A stretch of DNA of 42,877 bases from NCBI GenBank assembly GCA_003142535.1, contig PLMQ01000042.1, positions 1 to 42,877 on the forward strand, read 5' to 3'. The DNA is from Syntrophaceae bacterium (GTDB taxonomy: Bacteria > Desulfobacterota > Syntrophia > Syntrophales > Smithellaceae). The notes under the pieces are model-generated. The model worked only from the letters and a program-made list of their open reading frames with translations. It did not search any database and was not told the origin of the DNA. Of this stretch, positions 8,786 through 16,484 are shown piece by piece. The number at the start of each line of letters is the position of its first letter. The stretch's first letter is position 1. Position numbers and translations under genes: made by a program.

Positions 8786-9052
8786 TCAATCTAAGCTTGA
8801 CTCATAATCAAAAAAAGAATTACATTCAAACCCTGAATGTTTTATTTTGTGTCCATTGTCAAGTAACGTGAGCAGCCGATTTGCTGTATCAATGTGTGGT
8901 TGTCGCTCCAAGCCGGAAAATGTTCCCCCTACCGCCTGCTTTTCGGAAAGAATCTGGGCCGTTATTTGCACAACGTTCTTGTTGTAGCCCTCCGTCAAGC
9001 GATTAATCCGGGCGTGCAAAACAGAGGGATCGATGGACGTTTTTTGGGGCAA
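8786..9052 (-). CDS. Hypothetical protein or C-terminal fragment
   Basis: This is an 88-residue hydrophilic frame starting with TTG and with no clear ribosome site. The frame stays open for another 15 codons upstream without an ATG and ends at a TGA near 9098. It includes LHARINRLTEGYNKNVVQI and a tail ending SFFDYESSLD, with a plausible amphipathic helical composition. I do not recognise the family. The lack of a good start makes a 3' remnant of a larger gene at least as likely as a real small gene. Confidence 0.3.
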   Translation of the reverse strand: MPQKTSIDPSVLHARINRLTEGYNKNVVQITAQILSEKQAVGGTFSGLERQPHIDTANRLLTLLDNGHKIKHSGFECNSFFDYESSLD

Positions 9053-9100
9053 TAGGCGGAATGTATGTACTAGCTCACTAATGATGTAGCCATTTTTTCA

Positions 9101-9130
9101 TTGACATACATACGTAACTTTACTACGTAT
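9101..9130 (+). promoter_or_regulatory. Promoter-like region with inverted repeat upstream of lipoprotein gene
   Basis: TTGACA (9101-9106) is a perfect -35 hexamer. It is followed by ATACGTA-ACTTTAC-TACGTAT (9110-9130), a 7-bp perfect inverted repeat in the spacer/-10 zone. No clear -10 hexamer sits at 17 bp. The inverted repeat could be an operator for the gene starting at 9185. Confidence 0.35.
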
Positions 9131-9184
9131 TACTAAATTTGAGTAGTTTTTTATCAAATCTAAAATTATTAAGGTGGGAGAACT

Positions 9185-10279
9185 ATGAAAAGCAAATTTG
9201 GTATGAGAAACAAGTTCTTTTCAATTGGTATGATCGTTTTCTTGATATTGTTTATTGTCGCATGTAGCCGCGGTAGTGGCTATAGCATCTCCGGTGCAGT
9301 GAGCGGCGCTATCGCTGACGGTATAACAATCACTCTGACAGGCGCGGCAACCACTTCTACAAAAACAACTGATACGAACGGAAATTACAGTTTCTCAGAC
9401 ATTGCGAACGGCAGCTATACTGTGACGCCCTCCCTTACGGGTTATACGTTCAACCCGGTCAGTTCGGCAGTCGTTGTCAGCGGAGCAAATGTCACCAACA
9501 CCAACTTTGTGGCAACAACCGCTAGCGGTACGACCTACAGCATTTCCGGTACGGTAACCGGGGCAGTGCAAGCGAATGTATTCATTATATTGAGCGGCAG
9601 CACAACCGGGATGACAATAACAGACGCAAACGGAAATTACATTTTCTCAGGCCTTGCGAATGGCAGCTATACTGTAACGCCATCCTATACGGGGTGCATA
9701 TTTACGCCTAATTACAACAATATAACATTGATCGGTGCTGATTCTCCGGGAAATAATTTCATATCAGTGGCAGTGGCGCCTACCACATATGGCATCTCCG
9801 GTGCAGTGAGTGGCGCTCACATTAACGGTGTAACAATTACATTGACAGGTGCAGCAACTACTTCTACAACTACTGACAAGAACGGAAATTACAGTTTCTC
9901 AGACCTTGCGAATGGCAACTATACCGTGACGCCCTCCTATACGGGTTATACATTCACATTCTCCAATATGGCCGTAAAAGTAAACGGAGCAAGTGTCACC
10001 AACACCAACTTTGTGGCAACAGCCTCTAGCGGTTCGACCTACAGCATTTTCGGTACTGTAACCGGAGCAGTGCAAGCGGGCGTGTTAATTACATTGAGCG
10101 GGAGCACCGCCGGAACGACCTTTACAAACGCGAGCGGAAATTACAGTTTCTCGGACATTCTGAACGGCACCTATGCAGTGACACCCTCCCTTACGGGCTA
10201 TACGTTCACACCATCCAGTGCATCTGTAACCGTAAGCGGAACAAATGTGACTGCTACGACTTTTGTAGCGGCGGAATGA
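9185..10279 (+). CDS. Lipoprotein with four tandem carboxypeptidase-regulatory-like repeats
   Basis: This is a secreted lipoprotein of 364 aa. The signal peptide has a hydrophobic core (FFSIGMIVFLILFI) and a lipobox ending at Cys27 (FIVAC). Four beta-sandwich repeats follow, starting at about residues 33, 118, 202 and 286. Each has the form Y-S-I-S-G-x-V-x-G, then a NGNYSFSDxxNGxYTVTPS core, then TGYTF. This is the pattern of carboxypeptidase regulatory-like or SdrD-B/CNA-B type domains. No enzymatic domain is present, so the role is probably structural or adhesive at the outer membrane or surface. Repeats 1 and 3 resemble each other, as do 2 and 4. The gene stands alone, with a strong ribosome site (GGTGGGAG) and about 1 kb of empty DNA behind it. 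Confidence 0.85.
   Translation: MKSKFGMRNKFFSIGMIVFLILFIVACSRGSGYSISGAVSGAIADGITITLTGAATTSTKTTDTNGNYSFSDIANGSYTVTPSLTGYTFNPVSSAVVVSGANVTNTNFVATTASGTTYSISGTVTGAVQANVFIILSGSTTGMTITDANGNYIFSGLANGSYTVTPSYTGCIFTPNYNNITLIGADSPGNNFISVAVAPTTYGISGAVSGAHINGVTITLTGAATTSTTTDKNGNYSFSDLANGNYTVTPSYTGYTFTFSNMAVKVNGASVTNTNFVATASSGSTYSIFGTVTGAVQAGVLITLSGSTAGTTFTNASGNYSFSDILNGTYAVTPSLTGYTFTPSSASVTVSGTNVTATTFVAAE
9281..10276 (+). repeat. Four tandem ~252-bp coding repeats (ABAB pattern)
   Basis: The units begin at 9281, 9536, 9788 and 10040. Units 1 and 3 share GAVSGA...TLTGAATTST, while units 2 and 4 share GTVTGAVQA...LSGSTxG. The natural period is therefore about 505 bp (9281 to 9788 is 507; 9536 to 10040 is 504). 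This implies that a two-domain block was duplicated after the first domain duplication. Confidence 0.8.
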
Positions 10280-11257
10280 CCTTTAATGACTTTGTGGCCA
10301 GTAATGCCGCGATGACTGCTCCTTCCGGGACATTTACCGGCCATATCAGTTCGTCGGGCGTGAATTGTGTTTATTATGGATTGATATGCTGTATTTTCGT
10401 CGAGGATGACTATTTGTTGCTTTTCAGGAAGGCAACTAGATTCTACATGAACAAAAAAGAAGCTGTCATATTTTTGCATCTTTCATCCAGTATTCAATGA
10501 GCTGTTCTGGCAAAACGACCTGCGCCTTTGTATTTGCTATTGAGAGGGCGTGATAAGTAAAAATGAAATTCGCCGGAACTTGATGCCACCTATAAGTCTA
10601 TGGTTTTCAGATTGAAATTGACGTGAGGATTACCATTTGCAATCGATATTCCACACTGGGACACGAGCAGGAACTTGCGGTCATATTGTTAATGGTTCGT
10701 TACGTTAGGTCGATGGCTTTTGGGGAGTATTGTATACGGATTTGCGCTATGGACACGATAATAAATACGACGCGTAGTGTCGCTGTTTGTCATCGGGCGT
10801 GAATTATGTTTATTACGAATTGAAATCCTGCATATTCGCAGAGGTTGACGATTTGTGTAGTACAGGAAGAAGTCAGTGCTGGCTATTCTTTTACCATAAG
10901 CAACTTCCAACATGGAAGGGAACTTTTTTTATTTTTTTTGAAATTTTTCAGGGGTTGGATTTGATATAGTAACGTAACTTTTGAACGACCATGGGACCGT
11001 TGGGGGGAATTTTCTGGGCGTGTAATGCAGAAGCAGTTCCCATAATGAGACTCTACGGGTGGGTATGTTTACAGAATCAGGTGTCACCGGGGCGTGAAGA
11101 AAAAGCATTCTTTTCCCCGGCAGTCAATCAGCGAAACACTGTTGCGATCCACGATTTTTCTCGCCTCTATTCGTCTATTTCCTATGTTATATTATATACA
11201 TACAAATAATTTCAATTAATTCAACGAGTTACAAAAAAGTTAGCTATAGGTTAGCAG
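10280..11257. other. Gene-poor spacer with a diverged 60-bp direct repeat
   Basis: I see no supportable gene in this ~1 kb. The short open frames lack ribosome sites and recognisable composition. It contains a direct repeat, 10351-10410 and 10790-10849, with 49 of 60 positions identical by my count (shared TCGGGCGTGAATT and GTTTATTA). The repeat is not part of families 1 or 2. It may be the relic of a duplicated gene or element. Confidence 0.5.
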
Positions 11258-11259
11258 AT

Positions 11260-11293
11260 AAAAAAGAGGGGTTAACCGCGCTTGGCTAACCCC
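11260..11293 (-). terminator. Intrinsic terminator of tRNA-fMet
   Basis: On the minus strand a stem GGGGTTAGCC-AAGCGC-GGTTAACCCC (one internal mismatch) is followed by TCTTTTTT. It lies about 10 nt after the encoded CCA of the tRNA, a classical intrinsic terminator. Confidence 0.85.
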
Positions 11294-11303
11294 TTGATTT
11301 TAT

Positions 11304-11380
<77 letters not shown>

Positions 11381-11406
11381 ATATTGCAATATTTCAAAGC
11401 GGTGAC

Positions 11407-11435
11407 TTTAGACCACTATCTTCCATATTTGTCAA
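11407..11435 (-). promoter_or_regulatory. Sigma-70 promoter of tRNA-fMet
   Basis: On the minus strand, TTGACA (11430-11435), a 17-bp spacer and TCTAAA (11407-11412, 4 of 6 matches to TATAAT). Transcription would start a few bases later, about 20 nt before the mature tRNA 5' end. Confidence 0.7.
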
Positions 11436-11477
11436 GGAGATATTTGGCAAATCATCATGCTCTCAGGACTAAATTGA

Positions 11478-12026
11478 TCAGAAAATAAAAACTGCGGCGG
11501 CAACAACTGTTGTGAACCAGTTGTTCTTGACAATCGTCGATTGCGTGACATTGCGGGTACTGACAATCTTACCGCTGATTTTAAATATTTCCTTTTTCTC
11601 ATCCCAGCTCTCATCAATATTAAAATCAATACCGAGTGTAGAAGCCAGCATGGCCGCAGCCAAATCTTCCGCGTAATCGCCCGTTTCTTTTTCTGTTCTT
11701 CCGAAAGCATGGTGTTCACTGATATAACCGTAAGTCTTTTTATCTGCAGGTATCGCCAGTCCCACCGAGGCCGCCAGCAATCTGCGTGGTTCCTGACTAC
11801 AACATCGGCTCATGACACAATAAGTTATAGCGCCAGCTTCTAATTCCGTTAATCCCTGCGCCTTCGAGATGACTTTGCAGCCGGGAGGAAAAATACTGGA
11901 TACCTGCACAAGATTGCACTTTTCAATTCCTGCATCTCTTAAAGCCAATTCAAAAGAATGCAGCTCTTCCTTATGCGTACCCACACCTTTGGTAAAAAAT
12001 AATTTTTTAGGAACACTGGAATTCAA
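11478..12026 (-). CDS. pdaD: Pyruvoyl-dependent arginine decarboxylase
   Basis: This enzyme converts arginine to agmatine. The proenzyme cleaves itself between two serines to make a beta chain and an alpha chain with an N-terminal pyruvoyl group. The site is visible as LVQVSSIFPPGC, with cleavage expected between Ser43 and Ser44. The remainder is typical of the family, including the SEHHAFGRTEKETG stretch. The length of 182 aa is normal. The start is TTG, with GGAGAG about 8 nt upstream. It lies 40 bp downstream of agmatinase in the same orientation, so the pair forms a putrescine pathway (arginine to agmatine to putrescine plus urea). This enzyme class is best known from Archaea and chlamydiae and is also found in several anaerobic bacteria. 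Confidence 0.93.
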   Translation of the reverse strand: MNSSVPKKLFFTKGVGTHKEELHSFELALRDAGIEKCNLVQVSSIFPPGCKVISKAQGLTELEAGAITYCVMSRCCSQEPRRLLAASVGLAIPADKKTYGYISEHHAFGRTEKETGDYAEDLAAAMLASTLGIDFNIDESWDEKKEIFKISGKIVSTRNVTQSTIVKNNWFTTVVAAAVFIF

Positions 12027-12066
12027 TTTTCTTCTCTCCGTTATGAATTTATCGTTGATACAAATA

Positions 12067-12912
12067 CTACTTCGTTATATAACCCATCAGGCGGTAAATA
12101 AGCTTCGCCGCCAGAAAATCAGGAGCAACGATGCTCGGTAGTGGCGCTAGCTCAACTACATCGAAACCGCGAATTTTACACGAAAGGGAGACCTGCTTGA
12201 GCAACTGCAAAACATCTCTCCAGTAAATACCGCCCGGTTCCGGTGTTCCGGTTGCTGACATAATGGAAGGATCAAACACATCGAGGTCAATGCTGATAAA
12301 AATATCTCCGTGCAAATCTTTACAAATTGTTTCACACCAGTTTTTATTTTCCAAGACAAAATCCGCGCTAAATGATTTAACTTTACTCCCCGGCAAGAAA
12401 TCCGCTTCCTCTTTGCTCATACTTCTTATGCCCACCTGAACCAGCGGACATATTTCGGAAATTCTTCTGGCCACACAGGCGTGATTATAGGGACTGCCCT
12501 GATAGCTATCACGCAAATCGGCATGGGCATCCAATTGCAGGACTGTCAATTGCGGAAATTTTTCCCGCAAAGCCTGAACGGCGCCAAAGCTGATACTATG
12601 TTCACCGCCCAGCATAACAGGTATCTTATCCATCGCCACAATTCTGGAAATTTTCTTGCGCACAGAATTGACCATATGTTTGGGCCCGCGGGCATCAATG
12701 GCCAGGGGCAACGTTGTATGAATTCCGGCTGAAAATATTTCTTTCTTTAGCTCTTCATCGTAGAGCTCCATATTAGTGGAAGCTTCGATAATTGCTGCCG
12801 GCCCGCGGCGGCTGCCGGGCTGATATGTTGAAGTTAAATCATAAGGAACGGGAACGACAATAAACAATGCGTCACGCAGTGAATATTCGGGATAAATACC
12901 GCCAAAATTCAT
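12067..12912 (-). CDS. speB: Agmatinase (ureohydrolase)
   Basis: A dimanganese ureohydrolase that splits agmatine into putrescine and urea. All metal ligands are seen: GGEHS (His105), QLDAHADLRD (Asp128, His130, Asp132) and SIDLDVFDPS (Asp208, Asp210), numbered from the chosen ATG. The start at 12912 is favoured because GGTGAGG precedes it at proper spacing; an upstream TTG would add six residues over that ribosome site. The product is 281 aa. It is the first gene of the speB-pdaD pair. Substrate is assigned as agmatine because of the neighbouring arginine decarboxylase. Confidence 0.93.
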   Translation of the reverse strand: MNFGGIYPEYSLRDALFIVVPVPYDLTSTYQPGSRRGPAAIIEASTNMELYDEELKKEIFSAGIHTTLPLAIDARGPKHMVNSVRKKISRIVAMDKIPVMLGGEHSISFGAVQALREKFPQLTVLQLDAHADLRDSYQGSPYNHACVARRISEICPLVQVGIRSMSKEEADFLPGSKVKSFSADFVLENKNWCETICKDLHGDIFISIDLDVFDPSIMSATGTPEPGGIYWRDVLQLLKQVSLSCKIRGFDVVELAPLPSIVAPDFLAAKLIYRLMGYITK

Positions 12913-13137
12913 AAATAAAATCCTCACCAAGCCTTAAAATCACCGGCAATATTGTAAACATACTAATTCACGGTTCTTTTCATAACTTCCAAGCGAGCCG
13001 GCTTTTTATCGCCAGTGATTACCTCATAAAACAGTAGAATTATCTAGCATATAGCACATGATATGTCCAGTTTTTCATAAAAATAAAATGATAAATTCGA
13101 TTATATATCTTTAATGCATTACTTCCACGATTGAGTT

Positions 13138-13914
13138 TTAACACGAGCGGTAATATTCGAGATAAAACTTTCCGTTCTCATAATAAAGAAATGAATAACG
13201 ACTAATCCAATCACCCAGAGCTACAAAGGTCTTTCTCTTCCCGGCAATTGTGTAATGATGCATAAATGGTTTGTGACAGTGGCCGACAATCACAGCATCA
13301 TAATTTTCCTGAAACTTATTTATGGCAAAAGACAGCATTTTTTCGACCAACACATCTCCACGCTCTATGGTCATTTCCTTACTGGTCGAGGAACTGAAGC
13401 TGGCCAGTGTCCAGCGAATCGATGAAGGAATTAAACTCTGGATACGATAAAAAAAACTGCTGCGCAGAAATTTGCGAAACAAGATGTATTTAATGTTGGT
13501 CTTATCTGCTGTATCTCCATGCGCAATTAATACCCGCAAGTTATCCAGCTTCAAATCAGCCCACTCCTCATACACATACATCCCTAAAACATCATGAAAA
13601 TATTCCCGCAGAAAAAAATCATGATTGCCTTCACACAAATGAATACGTATGCCCGATTTCTGCAATTCAATTAATTTGCTGATAATAGGCTTAAATTCAT
13701 GATAAATATTTTGGCTGTCGCAAAACCAAAAATCAAACAAATCGCCGACAATATAGAGATCATCAATTGAGCATAGCTCTTTGTCTTTATCTTCAGAATT
13801 TATAAGAAAACGAGCTTTCCCGTTCTTAATATCATTTAAAAAATTAATTAATTGTCCGTATCTATCATCACGGGCAAATTTTAAATGGGCGTCAGAAATA
13901 AATATCGCTCTCAT
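13138..13914 (-). CDS. LpxH-like UDP-2,3-diacylglucosamine diphosphatase
   Basis: A calcineurin-type metallophosphoesterase. LpxH cleaves UDP-2,3-diacylglucosamine to lipid X on the inner face of the inner membrane in lipid A synthesis. Motifs in order are ISDAHL (Asp8, His10), VGDLFDFW (Asp58), EGNHDFF (Asn97, His98), IAHGD (His132) and VGHCHKP (His212, His214). The GDxxDxW form is typical of LpxH. The start at 13914 gives 258 aa. An upstream in-frame ATG at 14115 would add 67 residues, but those come from the family 2 repeat and lack conservation. Other UDP-sugar or nucleotide phosphoesterases cannot be excluded. Confidence 0.85.
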   Translation of the reverse strand: MRAIFISDAHLKFARDDRYGQLINFLNDIKNGKARFLINSEDKDKELCSIDDLYIVGDLFDFWFCDSQNIYHEFKPIISKLIELQKSGIRIHLCEGNHDFFLREYFHDVLGMYVYEEWADLKLDNLRVLIAHGDTADKTNIKYILFRKFLRSSFFYRIQSLIPSSIRWTLASFSSSTSKEMTIERGDVLVEKMLSFAINKFQENYDAVIVGHCHKPFMHHYTIAGKRKTFVALGDWISRYSFLYYENGKFYLEYYRSC

Positions 13915-13963
13915 ACTTTCCGCTTTCCAATATATTCCCTTATTCCTTATCAGATAAATACAT

Positions 13964-14203
13964 ATCACGGGTATTAATCCCAAAGCAAGCTTTGGAAACA
14001 TTTCGCGAGTTTGCTGCGGGGTATTATACCCTCCGCTTTGCGGGATAATTCGGCCAGCAAACTTCAGCTTGTGACCTTTAGGTTGCACGCTTTGTTTCTG
14101 AAGTTTGGGTCTCATTACAACTTAACAATTCCAACATGTGGCCTTCAGGCTACTTGTGACCTTTAGGTTATGCGCTGCTCTTACAGAATTGAGGTTTCAC
14201 GAA
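13964..14203 (-). repeat. Family 2 hairpin repeat, 5' of the LpxH-like gene
   Basis: This ~240-bp non-coding element has a consecutive hairpin layout: CCGC-TTT-GCGG at 14030-14040, ACTTCAG...CTGAAGT (14060-14110), and CAATTCC...GAATTG (14126-14191). It shares long blocks with 32765-32963: TATACCCTCCGCTTTGCGGG, then TTTGGGTCTCATTACAACTTA, and a GTTTCACGAA end. The module GTGACCTTTAGGTT occurs twice, at 14071 and 14156, both in hairpin loops. Read on the minus strand it contains ATG and a frame (MRPKLQK...GRIIPQSGGYNTPQ) that runs into the LpxH-like gene without a stop. Confidence 0.8.
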
Positions 14204-14301
14204 TAAAATTAACCTCGATAGAATATTTGACAATTGCAGTATCTTTTCTGAAAGAAAAAATGTAATATTTCAACCACTAATTTCTTCATGAGGGAATAAA
14301 G

Positions 14302-15111
14302 ATGAATGATAAATATCCTTTCTTTGAGTTGGAAAAAAATCCGGAAAATAAAACAGCAATCCTGTATTTTAACCGTCCGGAGAAACTCAACGCCATGAAC
14401 TGGCCATTTTGGCGAGATTTTCCAGACATCATCCGGGAGACCGAAAAGGATAATGATATTGTTGCAGTTGTCATTGCGGGTAGAGGAAAATCATTCAGCG
14501 TCGGCCTGGATGTAATGGAACTCTTCACAAACCACGCGGAAGCCATCAACGCTTCTACAGCAGAAGCACGGGAAAAGCTTCATGAACTAATTTTAAAAAT
14601 GCAGGAAGGGTTTCGTTTAGTCGCCGGTGGTAATAAAATATATATAGCCGCTATACATAATCATTGTATCGGCGCGGGGTTGGATGTTGCCGTCGCCTGT
14701 GATTTGCGCCTCGCCACAACTGATGCTGTTTTTTCAGTACGTGAGACAAAAATTGGCATTGTAGCCGACATGGGTTCACTGAATCGCCTTCCATTGATAG
14801 TTGGTCAGGGTAATGCCCGTTTCCTGGCTTATACCGGTAAAAATATCAAAGCAGATCAAGCTTATAGAATTGGTCTGATCAATGAACTATATGATAGCCA
14901 TGATCTTCTGATGATCGGCGCCTCACAACTGGCCCATGAAATTGCATCAAATTCTATGTCAGCAGTTAGAGGAACTAAGAAAATCCTTAATTATATGGAG
15001 AGTCACAGCCCCGAAGAAGGATTAAATTATGTCGCGGCATGGAACGCTGCCTTCCTGAATATCAAGGAAATTGAAAAAGCAATGGCTACCGCGGCTGAGA
15101 AGAAAAAATAG
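14302..15111 (+). CDS. Crotonase family, delta3,5-delta2,4-dienoyl-CoA isomerase-like
   Basis: A 269-aa enoyl-CoA hydratase/isomerase fold protein. The oxyanion-hole segments are GRGKSFSVGLD and CIGAGLDVAVACDLR. The three acidic residues typical of dienoyl-CoA isomerases are present with the same spacing as in mammalian ECH1: Asp128 (GLD), Glu148 (RETKIG) and Asp156 (VADMGSLNRLP). Simple hydratases lack this arrangement. It would shift double bonds during degradation of polyunsaturated acyl-CoAs; assignment to a particular substrate is inference. AGGGAA precedes the ATG. It is not in the main beta-oxidation operon. The gap of 387 bp upstream is mostly the family 2 repeat plus AT-rich DNA. Confidence 0.85.
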   Translation: MNDKYPFFELEKNPENKTAILYFNRPEKLNAMNWPFWRDFPDIIRETEKDNDIVAVVIAGRGKSFSVGLDVMELFTNHAEAINASTAEAREKLHELILKMQEGFRLVAGGNKIYIAAIHNHCIGAGLDVAVACDLRLATTDAVFSVRETKIGIVADMGSLNRLPLIVGQGNARFLAYTGKNIKADQAYRIGLINELYDSHDLLMIGASQLAHEIASNSMSAVRGTKKILNYMESHSPEEGLNYVAAWNAAFLNIKEIEKAMATAAEKKK

Positions 15112-15215
15112 ATAATAAACAGGGATAATTGTTTCTTGTCATATCCGGAATTTTTTGCTAGCTTTCAGCCGTTTTCTCATTCAATAAGCATCTAAATCAA
15201 CGTAAAGGTAATGTA

Positions 15216-16211
15216 ATGTTAAAAAAACAAGAAGCTATAAAACGAGCCAAAGACGTATTAAAGATTGAAGCACAAAGCATTCTAAACTTAATAGATAAAC
15301 TCGACAGTAATTTCTCTGATGCCGTTGAATTAATATACAAATCTACGGGACGAGTCATTATTACCGGAATTGGAAAATCCGGTTTAATCGGCCGGAAAAT
15401 TGTTGCGACACTAACCAGCACAGGAACACAGGCTATTTTCCTTCATCCCGTGGAAGGCATCCATGGCGATCTAGGCATTGTTACCAAGGCTGATGTTCTT
15501 CTGGCAATTTCCAACAGTGGAGAAACACGGGAATTGATGCCCATCATCAGTTCTGTTCGGCACATCGGCGCACCTGTTATCTCTTTTACCAGCGATCTTT
15601 CTTCGACCCTGGGTCAAGCCAGCGATATCGTCATTAATGTTTCTGTAGAAAAAGAAGCCTGTCCGTTTGGATTGGCTCCAACATCCAGCACCACCGCCGC
15701 CCTCGCTATGGGTGATGCGCTGGCGATCGCGTTGATTGATAAAAGAAAATTCAGGGAAAAAGATTTTTACAAATTCCATCCCGGCGGAAGCCTCGGTGCC
15801 CGATTGAAAGCGACAGTAGGCGACGTGATGATCGTCGGAAAACAGATCCCGCATGTATTTACCGGTATTCCAGCCCGCAAAGCCATTCAGGAGATCGACC
15901 AAAAGAATGTTGGATTTGTTTTAATAACTGACAGAAAAAACAAACTCCTGGGAATTATGACGGATGGCGACGTGCGTCGTATGATCAGCAAAGGCATCTC
16001 TTTCGAAGGAAAAGCTGTTGATGAATTGATGACGAAAAATCCTAAAACAATAGACGAAACAGCTTCACTTGCCCAAACAATCGAACGTATGCAGAAAGAC
16101 GAAATAACAGCTCTGGCTGTTATTAATGTAAAAAAGGAACTCAAGGGTTACCTGCATATGCATGATATTCTCGGCCGGGGCGGATCCATCAATATATCTC
16201 TCACTTATTAA
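15216..16211 (+). CDS. kdsD: D-arabinose 5-phosphate isomerase (Kdo pathway)
   Basis: Converts ribulose 5-phosphate to arabinose 5-phosphate, the first step toward Kdo for lipopolysaccharide. The N-terminal SIS sugar-isomerase domain has GIGKSGLIGRKIVATLTSTG, HPVEGIHGDLG and ISNSGET. Two CBS domains follow, at about residues 205-260 and 270-328, the second with GDVRRMISKG before it. The length of 331 aa is standard. The gene lies between the dienoyl-CoA isomerase-like gene and tRNA-Val and ends at a shared bidirectional terminator. Without the SIS-neighbour genes of some species it could also be called KpsF/GutQ, which are isozymes. Confidence 0.95.
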   Translation: MLKKQEAIKRAKDVLKIEAQSILNLIDKLDSNFSDAVELIYKSTGRVIITGIGKSGLIGRKIVATLTSTGTQAIFLHPVEGIHGDLGIVTKADVLLAISNSGETRELMPIISSVRHIGAPVISFTSDLSSTLGQASDIVINVSVEKEACPFGLAPTSSTTAALAMGDALAIALIDKRKFREKDFYKFHPGGSLGARLKATVGDVMIVGKQIPHVFTGIPARKAIQEIDQKNVGFVLITDRKNKLLGIMTDGDVRRMISKGISFEGKAVDELMTKNPKTIDETASLAQTIERMQKDEITALAVINVKKELKGYLHMHDILGRGGSINISLTY

Positions 16212-16235
16212 AAACAGGAACACTGTTATATACTT

Positions 16236-16270
16236 AAAAAAGGATTAGGCTAAATTGTCTAATCCTTTTA
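16236..16270. terminator. Bidirectional terminator, kdsD / tRNA-Val
   Basis: AAGGATTAG-GCTAAATTGT-CTAATCCTT is flanked by A/T runs on both sides. On the plus strand it ends kdsD (TTTTATTTTC follows). On the minus strand it ends tRNA-Val (TTTTTT follows). Confidence 0.8.
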
Positions 16271-16277
16271 TTTTCAT

Positions 16278-16352
16278 TGGTAGGCGGTACTGGGATTGAA
16301 CCAGTGACTTCTACCGTGTGAAGGTAGCACTCTCCCGCTGAGTTAACCGCCC
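16278..16352 (-). tRNA. tRNA-Val (anticodon CAC)
   Basis: A 75-nt cloverleaf with encoded CCA. The acceptor stem GGGCGGT pairs with ACCGCCT (G1-U72 wobble). The anticodon arm is CTACC-TTCACAC-GGTAG, giving CAC for codon GUG. The T-arm is CTGG-TTCAATC-CCAG. It has its own promoter upstream and a terminator downstream. Confidence 0.95.
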
Positions 16353-16368
16353 AAATTAAGTGCCGTGT

Positions 16369-16397
16369 GCTATAGCTTAAAGCAATACCTATTTCAA
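16369..16397 (-). promoter_or_regulatory. Sigma-70 promoter of tRNA-Val
   Basis: On the minus strand, TTGAAA (16392-16397), 17 bp, then TATAGC (16369-16374). It is placed about 17 nt before the tRNA 5' end. Confidence 0.6.
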
Positions 16398-16484
16398 GTA
16401 AAATAGTTTCTAAGGTGGTTCTACTTTTTTTAACAATAAATAATTATTGAGGTTCAGCTCATCGAAAGATATTGTTTTATCAGC

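Noticed and set aside
10276-10500. Open frames after the repeat lipoprotein as small genes
   Set aside because: No ribosome sites, odd Cys/Phe-rich composition, and part of the sequence is a diverged DNA repeat.
10991-11209. Plus-strand frame upstream of the tRNA-fMet terminator
   Set aside because: No ribosome site or recognisable domain; probably chance in AT-rich DNA.
13915-14115. N-terminal 67-residue extension of the LpxH-like protein
   Set aside because: The extension is translated family 2 repeat; the conserved protein begins at MRAIFISDAH with the metal-binding Asp8.
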